DNA of 64,000 bases from Dysidea avara (GCF_963678975.1 NC_089285.1:3384531-3448530); one strand, 5' to 3'; shown: positions 9,548 through 23,000, counted from the stretch's first letter. Numbers and translations are program-made. Notes: generated by a model from the letters alone, not told the origin.

Positions 9548-10251
9548 CTACATGCCAGTGTTTATTCTAGGATTTCTCCTTTGGGGGGGGGGGGGGGGGG
9601 GGAATCAGGAATTTGGAGGGTGACCAGGTGAAAGTCTGCTATATAGTCGTCCAAGTTCAGAACTATGTTAAACACTTGAAATAGTTGCCAAACACTAGTT
9701 AGTCATTTAACGTTGTGTCATGAGTGTTAATTTTGATATTTGTAATTGGGTGAAACCTGATTGTATGATCAGGCTTTCTGAGATTAAATCTGGTGAGTAT
9801 TAGTGGTGACTGTGCATGCCATTGCGAAAGTAGAAATTTTTACAAATTACACTTTCTGAGATTGAATTTAAGGACAATTTTCAGAATTAAGCATGGTAGT
9901 TGGAAAAAACTGGGTAGACTTGGGCTCTCAGATATTGAATAGCCATCACTATATGCATAAAATTTAGTTAGTTGCATGTGTAGCTACCCTAGCAGATTTT
10001 TAAAACTTAATTGATCTGATACTGAATCTGAGAGCATTTTAAGGTTGCATTTGCAATTTTTAACCTGGGAAAATTCTTCATATTAACCACTCTGAGATTG
10101 AATCTGAGAGCACGTTTGGTGTGCCATTTTAAAAACAAGCTTAACCTATAAGTATAGTGTAGTAGTCACTCACAATTTTAGGGGGTGAGTCTGAGATTTT
10201 AGGGGGGGAGGTTCCCCCCCTAACAGCCCTAGAATAAACACTGCTACATGC
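9548..10251. mobile_element. hAT-like non-autonomous element, 688 bp
   Basis: Perfect 16-bp inverted repeats CAGTGTTTATTCTAGG at 9556 and ending 10243 are flanked by a perfect 8-bp target duplication CTACATGC (9548-9555, 10244-10251), diagnostic of the hAT mechanism. There is a 20-base G run near the left end. The interior has several degenerate copies of TCTGAGATTGAATCTGAGAG. No transposase. Confidence 0.8.
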
Positions 10252-10690
10252 ATCACAACACAAAAAGAGAAATACACTACATGATTAGCTATTCAGGTTC
10301 TAAACTGTTAGAGCTGCAGGCGAAGTCAATTGCTGGATCATGCAACTTGTGATGTCGACTAGGATGTCGATGATGGCCGGGTGAGACCTTGACCCTCGTA
10401 AATACTGACATTATCGCAGAACGAAGAAAGGAATAAGACGGCTTGCACCTAATCCAGAATAATGTCGGACTGTAAGTCTTCAGAAGGAACTGTAGCGAGC
10501 CGTTTGTAAACAACAGTAGCTCAGTAGATCACGAACTCGCTCATCATACATACGTTTTTTGACAAGTTCAGCTCGGCGAATGTATTGAACCAAAGGGGAG
10601 GAGGGATAACTAGTCTCGCCGCGCTAATACCTAGCGCAGAACACTTTGCTATTAGCGCGGGGCCGGAAGCTATCGTTAGACCGGCCGCGC
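10252..10690. other. GC-richer upstream region of gene A, no gene supported
   Basis: Composition shifts to higher GC from about 10300, with GGCCGG and CGCGC words near 10620-10690. A 74-codon open frame on the minus strand has no recognisable motif. The region most likely holds upstream regulatory sequence of gene A. Confidence 0.35.
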
Positions 10691-10699
10691 AAGCCGCCA

Positions 10700-10823
10700 A
10701 AGTATATAAAGGCTGGCGTTTTAGACGTTTTGAAGCTAACTGATCTGTGCCGGCTTAAGATTCTGTGTATATGCGCAATGGTATCGTCAGCTATAGCTAG
10801 CTAGTTAATGGGAGGTGCAGCGG
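10700..10823 (+). promoter_or_regulatory. Core promoter and 5' UTR of gene A
   Basis: A TATA-box sequence (TATATAAAGG, 10703) lies 120 bp upstream of the gene A start codon, preceded by a GC-rich stretch (GGCCGCGCAAGCCGCC). A start site near 10735 is expected from TATA spacing. An upstream in-frame GTG at 10815 is unlikely to be used. Confidence 0.5.
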
Positions 10824-13800
10824 ATGACGATGAGAGTCTACAACAGCAATGATATCTCAGTTTTGCATGTCGTCATTTTTACAGCAACAATCCTACATAC
10901 AACAGGTGCAGCACTTGATGATAGCTGCAACATGCACACACAAGCGAGATTACAATTATTATTATTATTATTATTATTATTGTTATTATTATTTAGTGAC
11001 CAACACCGAAGATCTGACAGCAATTATTAGTGCTTCATCTAGTCTACCGTTGAGCTTCGTTTAAAGCTTTTTTCGAGTTCGGTAAACTACGTGGTCCAAA
11101 ACGTCACAGCCAATTTTTTTATTTAGCTACGTAGCTAATTTGTAGCTATAGCTAGCTGTATAGCTGGTAAGACCAATTAACATACACTCTGTTTTTCAGG
11201 AATGGCTGCAGCAAGAGTTGTAACAGAACCAAATGATGTCAAGTATATATTTATTAATGATAGTGCTGTTATTGGATGCTACACCATCACTGAAGACAAT
11301 TCCACCAAGCAGGAAGTGGAAAATTCAGTTTGGTTTCGATCATTACCTTGGCACCAATTTGATGACTCAAAATCAGAAAGAGTGAGAGTTTTTAGACATA
11401 CTTTAGTATTCTCACTAGTGTTAAGTAGTGATGAAGGAGAGTATTACTGTTGCACATCTGTAGGAGGACCATGCAGTAAACCTTTAAATGTCAATATATT
11501 TGGTAAGCTATTAAGTGCTTGTAATTACTCTACAATATTACTTTTATTTATGTATCTTGTTTTACTTTTGCATGTGAGCAATACATATTTTGTACATCAT
11601 CATGTATATAAGAACAGAAGCAATAAATGAAGTAAGTTGTGCCAATTGAAAATAAAAATAACCTATCAAGTTGGGTATAATAAGCTCATGGTGGCATGCA
11701 AAGCCATGTTCCAGGTGTTGTTGACAAAGTGTGTGTATGTGGTATGACCTTGCTATGTATATGTCACATGCTCATACATGACCTTACTGAGTTAGCTAGT
11801 AATGATGGAATGTGTATAGCTTACTGATGGCATAAACAATAATAGTGAGTCATTTGTGCATAGCTGGATAATTATCATTATGAAGTTCATTAGAACTATA
11901 TAGAACTGATGACTGTGTGGGATGTAAATAACATTGTACATATATATTAGAATATGCAAATTTTGAGAAGATTTATTTATTTTGACTAGGTATCTTGTGG
12001 ATGTGCCGTTTAAATCTATGCACTTTAAAATCTGTGTCAAAGCATCAAAGACCATGGAACTAATAAATACCCACAGTCGTGAGGACTACTTATATAATAT
12101 TATTCTGTTGGTCTGTGCAAACATGTATGTATGCAGTTCGGTAAAGCCTATATACTTCTATTTTACTGACATACAGGGTATATTTCTGTTGTATATATGG
12201 TGACTACTGTAGCAAACATTTGGTTTACATTTAGTTTAAATTCTATTGATACTTTGCAGTTCATCCTATCATTGAAGTTGTCAGTGAAGACTATACTGCG
12301 TTTATTGGTTCAGAAGTGAATTTGATCTGCGCAATAATCAACAAGGGAATACCTCCAGCCAAGTTTCGTTGGATGAGAGTAGACAAATACATTCCTGAAG
12401 ACTTCATCACTACAAATGATACACATACTGTTTTAATGCTGTCTAATTTAACTCAATATAACAGTGGAGCTTATGCGTGCATTGCTGATTCTCCTCTTTC
12501 ACCAGTGGGAAAACTATTATACCTTCATTTACAAGGTTTACACAATATAATTATAGCCATGATAAACACATACTTGAAACTGGTTGGATAACCAATAGTT
12601 TAGCCTTAGGCTAATTTGGTTAAAGAATTTAGTTATTACCATTGTTATTCAGTAATTGCATTTCCTCACAAACTTGTGTAAATACAGTTATGCCTCTGTA
12701 TATTGTGTAGTTCCCACCCACAAACCAACATTCCCTCTAAAAGGTTATTACTGCAATTTAAATATTTATATACAGTTCCTCCAAAAATAATACTGAATGG
12801 ACCAACGATAGCACATAGTGGAACATTGGTAAACATCACTTGTATCCCATTGGAGGGACGGCCTCTTCCTGATACTTATATCTCCAACCCACTGGGAGAT
12901 GTTTATGAAAATCAGAACATTTCTTTTATAGCAACTATTCGGTATACTGGATATTACACGTGCTCTGCAAACATCTCAACAATGACTGTCACTGAGAATC
13001 ATTACCTGCTTGTCTATGGTGAGATATTGTAGCTATGTGTGTATGTGACCAAGTATTTAGTGTACAAAAGTAGTTGGAAAATGGGTGTAGTATTGCAGGT
13101 ACTGGAATGGAGCTTAACATAGTTTAAAATGATAGACATGTACTGTAGGGATTGTACCATTGTGTTTGTACACAATAGAAACCTTAAATGCACAGCAGGG
13201 TTTGTTATTGTGACTCGCCACAAGTGCATAAAGGAATTTATGTGGTTATTATGCACATCTGTTGATAGCTCTGGCACTTAGTATGAATTAGCCTAAAGCA
13301 GCATTACAAGTTTAGAACAGATTATGCCTTGTAAGGCAATAGTCATTATGCATTACACATTCTAGTATCTTAAGTTTTGATGCTGTTTACTTACAGACAC
13401 TGATAATACAACTAGTCACCTTCGATTCCTGGCTATTATCCACAATAATGATTGTCACTTTAATGTAAGTATTATCGTAAGATTTTCCGGTTATCACATA
13501 TGTCACCCAGTCAGACAAAAACGGTCTTACCGCCTATTTAAAAGTATTGAGAAATGCCAGTTTTAAGTATTCAGTGTGTTATAGCTCACCAATGGTAAAA
13601 GCTAACTGAGTGTACCAAGTTTTCACATGATTTACAACAACTTCTTACCTTCAAAAGCATCCACAGTAGAAGTAGCCAGGCCTCAAGTTTCCCACCATAT
13701 TTTAGGGATTGTTTAAAATAATTAAAGAGGAAGTGTAGGGATGAATTGGGCCAAGTTATGAGCCATTACGGTCTCAAAACTGACTAAAATGAAAGCACAT

Positions 13801-16800
13801 TTACAGCACGTGTCTTTATTCAACTCCATGAAGCCGTGCAGCCACACACACCCATGCATCTCCAGACTGGCCAGAGCTCCATTGGGGCCCCAGACCGCTT
13901 GCTCAGATCACCACTATGCATAGGAAAAGCAGCCAGAAAAAGCAGACCACTCAAGTCTGACTGATTTTGATTGTGAAATTTGATAGTTTATTTATGTAGC
14001 TTTGTGTTCTTGGTGAAAAATCAAATCTGCTGTCATGGGCGATAAGACCGGTTTTGCCAGACCCAGTCACATATGGGGAGTGTGATTATTATATTACTGG
14101 GAGTAAACACATATTCACCTCTTTGATATTGGCAGGGGGCTCAGATGAATGCAAATTGACTCTAGAAATTGTTGTAGTTATCTGTTAACAAACACTGCTA
14201 ACTCCTTAAACCTATACTACACATACATAAAACAAATATTAGCTAATTATATATGCTTTTAAACTTAGCATCATATATAATTTCAAACAGGGAATAAGTG
14301 GGAAGGGAGACGAGTTCCTGTAGTTACATCTAATTTTTGAACTCTTGTATGCATGCATGCAATGACTTCTGAAATAATTGATAGCAATATGATCTATAAT
14401 CATCAGGAACAATCAATTAAAATTCACATGTTTTACTTGTAGTACCATCTTGAAGGCATCATACAAGGTTAAGATACACTAATAGAGCAGTTACTTAGGG
14501 TAAGTAACTGCTCTAAACTACTAACAAAACAACCACCCAAGTGATATATGGCTGTTCTTTAGTATCTCAATCTACTAGCTGCAGAAAGTACACATATTCT
14601 CCTGAGAATAATTAACTTGGGAGCAATAAGCAAAGAAAAATTTTCCAGAGAAAGCATTATAAATATAATGTATGAAATAATAGTACATGTATAATTAGGA
14701 AATCATAATTTGTCTTCTAATAGCATTCTAATAGAACAGTCAAAACTACTCTAACAGAACATTCATTATGTTTCTACTATAGCAGTATGACTGTACCATA
14801 TAATGTACCGTATGAAGCTGCATTTAGTATCTAAAATGGTTTACACCTGAGCAAACAAATTAGCTGCTCCCTAATGGTGTTCATAACATGTCATTATGTC
14901 TACACTCTGAACCTAAAATTCAGAATCTTACGTTTATAAATTGGACTCATACACATCTTGCTGCTTGCATTGTAGTGACACTGAAATAAGTACTGTACCT
15001 GATAATACGCTACAATTGACATATATAGCATAATTATGTTGCAACACTTTTTATCTGCAGAGTAATATGTAAAAATACTGTTACTTATTTTGTTTACCAT
15101 AATTACTTTCAGTTTGATTTGTTGCATAATTATGTATTGTTAATTCTTAGTATGACTCTGAACTATCTGCTATTTTAAGTGAACATATATTTGAACTTTG
15201 TGGATGTAATGTAAACATTTCAACTGAAAGATTTGATTGTATCAGTGATGCAAGAGCACTTTATAATGTCAAACTAACTGGATTCATGGCAGGAAATGTC
15301 AAGCAGTTTCTAACAAATGGACAATTAGGAATAGAACTTGTTTCAGAAACTGTTACATTATACATATGCGACCCTCCATGTGAAGAGTTAACTGATGGTA
15401 GTCATGAAGTAGACCACCGTATTACAATAGCAATATGGATGGCATCGTCTGCATTGATAGTCCTGTTTGCAATCATTGTTATACTTCTAACTTACAAGTA
15501 CGCTATATACCTACAATATATTATAGTAGTTTGTTACTCCTAGCTATTCAATAAATATTTTAGCTCTTGTGTTATGCTAATCATACAGTGCGGTAGTATC
15601 ATATAATAAGTATGGTATATAGGTTAGTTGTGATCAAACTCAAAAAATTATCCCAAACCCTTCCAACAAGTTTTCTGTGATCCTTAAAAACTAGTTTTCT
15701 ACTAACTAACTAACTAAATATATAATATAGCTATTGTAGCTGTGTTCATAGTTCAGAATCATGTATGAATGCCCCAGAAAAAAATTGCATACTGTGTATA
15801 CCGATGCCTTCAGCCAAGCATAACTCAACTATGGTTAAGGCTATGGGCTTGATTTCTTCACTGTTTGACCCAAGATGTGTCTTGTCACCAGCGCAGCAGC
15901 TACAGTGTATGTATCATGAACTTACCTTTGTCCTTCTTTGTGTCTCATTATTTCCTCCACTACCATATAGGTGGTAATGAATCATGGTTTCTGCTGGCTA
16001 TCACAAGAATTGTCTATAATTTTCATAGTGGTTGCCACTGGTTGGTTTGATTACAGAGGCACATAGGCGGCGGAAAGGGGGGGGGGGGGGGGGGGGCTAG
16101 GGGGCTGAAGCCCCCCTACGATCTGCTGAGGGGGGGCTTAGCCCCCCCTTAGAATGATATCACACCGAAATTATCTTTCTTGGAGTGGGGCTGAAAACCG
16201 TGATAAAGATCGAGATACTCTAATAGAGCAGTCACTCTAATAAAGTATTCAGTGTGTAGCGAGCTATGTAAGGATTTTTATGTAGTTTATCAGCTAGAAA
16301 TGGTAGCTGGTGAGGTGGAAAGCTCTTGTCAGTTGGTTGCGACCTTTTTTTTTTTTTTTTTTTTTTTTTGGTCTCACCTTACCAAACTATAGAAATAAAT
16401 AAGTCTGGGTCAGCCCAGCCCCCCCTCATATCAACTACTTGCTCCGCCGCTGCAGAGGCACTTCTCATACCATTCATAACAAGCGGAGCATAGCTGAAAG
16501 TAAACTGTAATGGCTACTTCTTTCTTCAGCGATTATGGTAATCTGTGCTCATGTTTACTTGTAAATTCTGTGGTCACTAGATTGATTGTAGCGATGCTCC
16601 TTGTATTGTTCTCCATTTATAACAGGTGGAATGTAGCTGAAAATGAATGCTAGGGACACGACTCAGGGCACATGCTTAATTGCACAATTAATTTTTATTA
16701 TGTGTCTGGCACAATTCTTTCCTTTGATGCAGTATGTGTTGGTTCATCATACTGTAATAGAGGTAAATAAACAAGTGTAAGACAAAATAAAATTTTAAAA

Positions 16801-17761
16801 TTTGAGCAGGGATGACAAATATAAAAGGCAAGGGATATCATCTAGAAAACATTTAATCCCTTCTTCAGTCATGGCTGAGCAAACCGCACACAACTGAATA
16901 TGACTGAGGTAGCTATAGGAATTTAACGTCCACTAGCTGGTGTAAGTAAATGGTATCCTTTTATTTCTATCATCTCAACTCAAATGTAAAGCTTTAATTT
17001 TTTTATAACTAGCTATGCAGCCAATGAATTAAGTTATGTAGCATTTACAGAAAATGATCTATCCTTACCAAACTGGTGTAACAATTTAGCACTACCATTA
17101 TACATACATGTGTAGTTTACTTATGTAAATGACCACATGTACAATTGTAGCAAATACATGCTTAAAATAATGCAGAGGTGTGTGGTTAATGCTGTATCTG
17201 TATCTCACCAGGATTTGTAAATATGTAAAATTTCTGAGGAATCATGTACCACATCAAGAAACGGCTACAGATAACATGCCCAATCCATATGCTAACTTTT
17301 CAAGGCGACATCAGAATACAGTACTTCAACATAGAAGTGATGCTTCACCACCACAAAACAATGCTGCAATGGCTAGTAGTGAGGTGGAACAGGCTGTAGA
17401 AGCTTTAAATAAATTTTCAAGAACAGATAATGATCACCCAGTAAATTGCAACTCACAATCAGAAAATCAAACAAGTCGAAGAGGAGGAATAAGAGACAAT
17501 TGCCGATCCATGAATCACCACCAAGAGTTTACCTCAGACTTCAATAGTACCAGTCAAGCCTCAGCTTTGACATGTGATATACTGAGCTTCACTGAGAACT
17601 TCCCATTAAAAGTTGACAGGGCGTATACTAATAGTGATAAAACAGGAGCACAGTTTGAACTGTGTCAGATCACTACTGCACAATCATTAAATGTGTATAA
17701 TGTTTCAACAAAAAGTAATCACCAAATTGACACTGGTAAAAAGAAAGAAAGTTCTGTGTAG
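10824..17761 (+). CDS. Gene A: three-Ig, SEA-like, single-pass membrane receptor (7 exons, 622 aa)
   Basis: Exons 10824-10905, 11200-11502, 12260-12535, 12776-13018, 13397-13464, 15151-15497, 17212-17761, all GT-AG and in frame. Residues 1-27 are the signal peptide. Ig1 (28-128) has Cys, Trp (VWFRS) and D-E-G-E-Y-Y-C-C. Ig2 (129-220) has Cys, RWM and Y-A-C. Ig3 (221-301) has both cysteines but no core Trp. Each Ig is one symmetric phase-1 exon. Residues 302-405 form a membrane-proximal domain with C-x-C-N-V and G-F-M-A-G-N that looks SEA-like (inference). The transmembrane helix is at about 415-438, and the tail has about 182 residues. Tail Tyr466 (PYANF) and Tyr578 (AYTNS) fit the Grb2-type pYxN pattern; there is no kinase domain. 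AATAAA follows at 17785. It is probably a cell-surface recognition receptor; its ligand is unknown. It is the exon-for-exon paralogue of gene B. Confidence 0.87.
10951..10993 (+). repeat. (ATT)n microsatellite in intron 1 of gene A
   Basis: A run of ATT units with one interruption, 46 bp past the exon 1 donor. Polymorphic length is likely. Confidence 0.85.
13496..14077. mobile_element. MITE in intron 5 of gene A (TATGTGACTGGGTCTG family)
   Basis: About 40-bp inverted repeats: left CATATGTCACCCAGTCAGAC with ACGGTCTTACCGCC, right the complement of CATATGTGACTGGGTCTGGC with CCGGTCTTATCGCC. It begins 32 bp after the exon 5 donor. A related element is at 29851-30455. No coding capacity. Confidence 0.55.
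16054..16460. mobile_element. hAT-like element in intron 6 of gene A
   Basis: Ends CATAGGCGGCGGA (16062) and the complement of CAGCGGCGGAGC (ending 16452) are flanked by CAGAGGCA on both sides (16054-16061, 16453-16460), a perfect 8-bp duplication. Inside are a G run (16077-16096), a poly-T run (16346-16370) and the sequence GGTCTCACCTTACCAAAC, both of the last two shared with the element at 19726-20078. Confidence 0.7.
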
Positions 17762-17784
17762 TTAATGACATTAGTTTGGCAGTG

Positions 17785-17790
17785 AATAAA
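17785..17790 (+). terminator. Polyadenylation signal of gene A
   Basis: AATAAA 24 bp past the stop codon. The preceding 3' UTR words ACATTAGTTTGGCA are almost identical in gene B (ACATTTGTTTGGCA after 50567), so the UTR was part of the duplication. Confidence 0.6.
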
Positions 17791-17910
17791 ATAATGTATA
17801 TACCTTGATCTATTTTTATTTATGTAGCTTCAGCCATATTTATTTTTCTTTATGTTGTTTAGTGGTTTGTGACCCTCTTCTCTGTGTGTACATGTATGCG
17901 TAATCTATTG

Positions 17911-18147
17911 GTGACTGAATTTGACAAAACAAGGCTTCCACACACATCCACTTTCATGACTTTGAAGCATCCTAACTGAATGTAGGAGTATGCCATTAGT
18001 TTCAAATTTTGACCTGGCATTTTACAATGCCATGGAATCATTGTGTGAAAATGTTAGATGAATAGCTTACTGAGTAGTTGAGTTACAATTGGTTAAAGTC
18101 AGAAAACTGGATGTGTGTGGAAGCCTTGTTTTGTCAAATTCAGTCAC
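17911..18147. mobile_element. 237-bp MITE with perfect 40-bp inverted repeats
   Basis: The repeats 17911-17950 and 18108-18147 are exact reverse complements, starting GTGACTGAATTTGACAAAAC. They resemble the GTGACTGGRTCTGCAAAA ends of other elements here. It lies just 3' of gene A. Perfect arms indicate a young insertion; no clear target duplication was seen. Confidence 0.75.
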
Positions 18148-18815
18148 AATTTGTATTTACTATGAACAAGAATATATGATCAATCTACCAATGCTAGACG
18201 CATCAGATTCAGTACTGCATGCACATTTCGGAATTAACAGTTCAATGTGAGGACATTAATATGGTAATTTTAAACTGCAGATGTAAAACCAGTCATCAAG
18301 TGAGCACATAAGCCAGTTATGATTGCAAGGTACATCCAGCTAAGAGAGCGCAGTCTTTGACAAAAATTACTTCGGTACACTAAGTTATGTACTGTATACA
18401 TGCAATACGCTGTGCAACACCCATATTGTGAGATTAACTCAACTTGTTTCCCAAGGATTTGTTTCAAACTTCTATATACGTAATCTGAGTCAACATACTT
18501 ACATGGAATAACACAGATCAGAAACAGTAATTTGACGCTACATATTTTAGGTGGTCCATTGCATTTATATGTGCAACAAAAACAACCACACATATTCATA
18601 TTAATTTTAAGGCAGTGGGTGGTGTCACATATATTAACCAGTCTTGCAGTAATATTGTTGGAACTGTAATCCTTAACTATGTACCCTGATAATTTTTTTT
18701 AATGGAGAAGTATAATGGTGAAATCTTGAGATCCCATATTTATTTGAAATGATTTCTTCCATATTACATTCATGTATGACTACTTAATAAAGCTGTAAAA
18801 ATACCTACTTGTTTC
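18148..18815. other. No gene recognised
   Basis: AT-rich DNA between the MITE at 17911 and the tandem duplication. A 109-codon open frame on the minus strand has no domain, no splice context and irregular composition; I regard it as chance. Confidence 0.4.
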
Positions 18816-19018
18816 TGTAAAGCTGTATCTGCTACTGTTTTACCTTATGGTACTGATCCAATAGTGATATTCTCTTCTGCATTGCAAGTTTTCATTTATA
18901 GGTTACTCCAAGTCATACCTTAGTTTAACAAAAGGATGCAGGTGGGCGGATGATCAGGACTTCAAGACTATAATACTTTTACATTTATACCAGTAATGTG
19001 TCTGTGATGACACACTGT

Positions 19019-19545
19019 ATAGTATTCGGTGTTGGGCAAGATACTTTTACAGAAAGTAACTAGTTGCATATTACTTGTAACTGAACTATTTAATTACAGT
19101 TACATATTACCCATAAAATAAAGTAACTAATAATATTACATATTATATTACTTTGTGTCCACAGCCTTAAGCTGTCACGTGTGAAACTACCATCTTATCA
19201 CATGATATGATTGCACTGTTGGACAATGTGCAAATCTTGGTTATAAGTAAGAAGCTGGTAAATAAGCTTCATTCAGTAGGCTTTATTACTTCGTTGTGGC
19301 TAGGCGTTACTCAGTGGATTACTAATGAGATTAGTAACTTCGTCACTTGTAGTAATAATATTACGTAATATTAGATTCGTTACAGTAACTATATTACTTA
19401 GGTAATGCATTACATTTGTAAAGTAACTTGAGTTATATTCTTGTTTTTAAAGCGTATTTCGTTATATTACTTAGTTATCACAAAAGTAATAATATTACAT
19501 AACGCGTTACATATGTAGCGTGTTACTCCCAACACTGATAGTATT
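19019..19545. mobile_element. hAT-like element, 511 bp
   Basis: Ends CGGTGTTGGGCAAGATAC (19027) and the complement of CAGTGTTGGGAGTAACACGC (ending 19537) are flanked by a perfect 8-bp duplication ATAGTATT (19019-19026, 19538-19545). CAGTGTTGGG ends followed by GTAAC-rich sequence are widespread among hAT elements of animals. No transposase. Confidence 0.8.
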
Positions 19546-19720
19546 ATTTGCTCAATTTAAATTAACCAAGCTTAACCAACATTCTTACAGCATTAGAAAT
19601 TATGCTTCTACAAAAATACACTAGGAAAATTGTTGATGGATAGCTACACTGCATAAAACAATTGAGCACAACAATATACATATAGCTAAGCACTATAGGA
19701 AATTAAAGGTCTGCTCATGT

Positions 19721-19920
19721 ACACTCAGTGGCGGATCCAGGGGGGTTTCATTGGTTTCCACGGAAACCCCCTTTGAAAAATGATTGCGTAACAATTAAAT
19801 GTTTTAATTATCGCGGCGTGCGTCTCGATCGAGATACTGTAATTAGAGCAGTCACAGTAGCTACTAAAGTAGTGTGTAGGAAGTTTTTAATATATTTTAT
19901 GTACTATTACTAGGCTGTGA

Positions 19921-19963
<43 letters not shown>

Positions 19964-20083
19964 GTCTCACCTTACCAAACCAGACGATGTAGTGCAAACG
20001 TTTGCGTATCTCATGTCAATATATATCTCCACCTTCTAAACTGGAAACCCCCTTTATAAATTCCTAGATCCGCCACTGACACT
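19721..20083. mobile_element. Non-autonomous DNA transposon, GGCGGATCCAGG family, copy 2
   Basis: Ends CAGTGGCGGATCCAGG (19726) and the complement of CAGTGGCGGATCTAGG (ending 20078). The direct repeat ACACT flanks it (19721-19725 and 20079-20083), again 5 bp. It carries a poly-T run of about 40 (19922-19961) and GGTCTCACCTTACCAAAC. Confidence 0.65.
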
Positions 20084-23000
20084 TTTGCTTTCCATTTGAA
20101 ATGTCTCATTAGCTATTATTATATTATGTCATGAAAGTATATGTTGTTCAAATGATCCAAAATGAAATAAAATAATTTAAGCTCTTCATTCAAATGTGAA
20201 GTCTTAGCCCACTAGCCTACTATTCGGCAAACTTTGAGAAAGTTTCAGTAATCATGTGGGAAAGCTGATGTTTAACGAAGGGTTGTCACTTTCCAATCTA
20301 GGACCATAGTTATTTAGTCATGAAAAAGTTGACATTTGAGCTCACTGAAAGTTACTGGCTTTCCAGCAAGTATACCGGTGTTCAGTGATTAAGGATTCAA
20401 AGTCATAAGTTTATAGATTCACTGTACAAGCATAGATTATTGAGAGAGATAGAAGAGTTACTATATAGACCAATTATTAAAGGACCACATTTAAACTGTT
20501 AGGAAAAGCCAATAGCTATGGCCTATCCGTATGCTGTTAAGCTAGTGGTTAATGCTGCATACTGAAGTTACCTTGGTTACCAGTAACACAAGCATTAATA
20601 CTGCAATAGCTAATAGTTATATAATCAATGGTTTAGTAGTGCATATATACCTGACAGGTAAGGGTAGTGTGACTGCTCTTTTAGAATCCGTGACTGCTTT
20701 ATTAGAGTATTAGCCACATAATGTGCATACATGTAAAGAATGTTATGAAAACAACCCCACTCAGACAGCACGATTTTGACCTATATGCTTAAAACATAGA
20801 TGGTACCCCAACCAAACTCAGAAAGAAATTTCACATATACTCAAAATGCAACACACAGTGCATACAAAAATAGAGCCATCCAACTATCAGTGCAACACTA
20901 ATTCTTATTGGTGATTCAAATGCAACCCTGGTTGTACAGCCAGTGTTTATACACATCCAAAAGTTAATATTCAGCCTAGCTTTCAACTCAAAAATGTTTA
21001 CACCTAAAATACATACATACACATTCTATCAGGTGCATGGCACTAGTGCATGTATTGGATACTGTAAATACATGCACACTTGAACTAACATGTCATATTA
21101 TAATACTGTAGCTAATGAATGCAGAGCATATAATGTACAGTACAGAGACAATTAAGAGGTAAGCAACAAAACTATTGTTTAGCTTACATAGCTTGCAATA
21201 AATCATTCCAAACCACACACCAGACAACACTACTATGGCATATTAGTGATGCATAGCAAAAATTTACCCTGTTACACCACATCAATAGTACCATATTTAA
21301 TGAATAAGATTTGTGGGTCTTGAAATCATTTTCATAGATGCAACTAACAGATGGTATGTAGGTATGGTGGACACACTGGCAACTGGGATGTACACAAGAA
21401 ATAACATACTTCTCCAACATTTCTATGACACTTAATAACAAATGCACTACCTGCACAAGTGTTCCCTTCCTTGTTTCCTTCCTTCAAGTGTCCTCTCCAC
21501 AAACAAAAGGCATTGTACAGCAGGAACTCAATGAGTCTGACTCAAAAAGCTCCTTCCTTTATAGAGCAGTCATATAGTTACATTGTTATCTTCAAAACTT
21601 AGGTTAGGTAATCCTAAGGCTACAGCACATGTTGCTGTCAGACCTTCAGTGCAGGTCACTGTAAAGCGTTACTAATAAAAACTTAAAAGGCCAATTTGAA
21701 AGTGTAATTTTATAAAATAGGTTGGTCTCATTATTCATACATAAATTTAAATTGTGATATATACAAAGATATCACTGTATCTGACTACTAAAGCCAAAAT
21801 TGCAACTTATCTACATAGTGTGGTAAAGAGCTTGAAGAGCTTATACCAGTACACAACTATACATAATAAGATCAGGGATTTCATTGCTTATTTCCCAGTA
21901 ATGCTAACTACATTGCTTTCAATTCAAGCATGATAAGTTACTGAAATTGAATGCGTAGCAGATCTCCTCCTGTAATAAATGAACATGTAGCACACTGCAC
22001 CATGAGCTAATAAAGAGATTTCCATGCACTGCAAGAAAGTATATAACTATGTCAACTGTCATATGATTGGCAGAAATGTCTTGCCTGGCTTTAGATAACT
22101 TTCCCAAGCTATGTATTTGACAATCTGATTATAGCCATTTCAAGAACTTGTTATCAACACATCATATAGGTGGCTTCACAATGGAATGCATAGCTAATGT
22201 TATCACAAAGAGTGACATATATGCACATGCCATGTTGTAAACAACTAGCAATTTTTCATATCAAGAAATAGAGAATTTAAACAAAGATTTTATAATTACT
22301 CTGCAGCAGACCAATCCCACCTAGCACTATAATATATGCCTATAAAAATGCTACCATTAAAATAGTCACTGAAAATTGCAAAAGTACATAGGCTACAGTA
22401 CACTGAAACAAAAGGATTGATCATTGTACTTGGATTGTAACCTCCACAAATGAATAAAAATATTTTCAATAAGAAAAATAAGTTACCACATGTGTACATA
22501 ATAATTAAAGTGATGTACTAGAGTGATAACTATACCTATACACAGATCATCACTCTATCTCTTTTAATACTTTAATTACATGAAATGATAAAAATGATTG
22601 TGCTGCAAATGAATGACTGGACCTTGAGTTCAAAAGATGGTTCCATTTTCCCACCTACAATTAATACATTATTACACAACGTAATTAACACACATATATG
22701 TATGTATGTTACTGGATCGCTCATATGTAGTTTTCTAATGGCCCTTAACAAACCCATCCCACATTATCAAATGGGTAATGTGTCCGGATTGTTTACATTT
22801 ATAACATAATCATAAGAAATTGTGTCATTTCTTGTGAGCAATTGCACCATGAAAATAGTGAGTTTTGTTCTTTTGTCCTTGAATGATGATTGTAAACCAG
22901 GTGAGCTAAGTTAGAATGGCCCCTGGCACATTACTACAAAGGTGATAAATTATTATTGGAAGCATATCCCACTGGTCCGGACCTGCAAGAAAGGTTAAGG

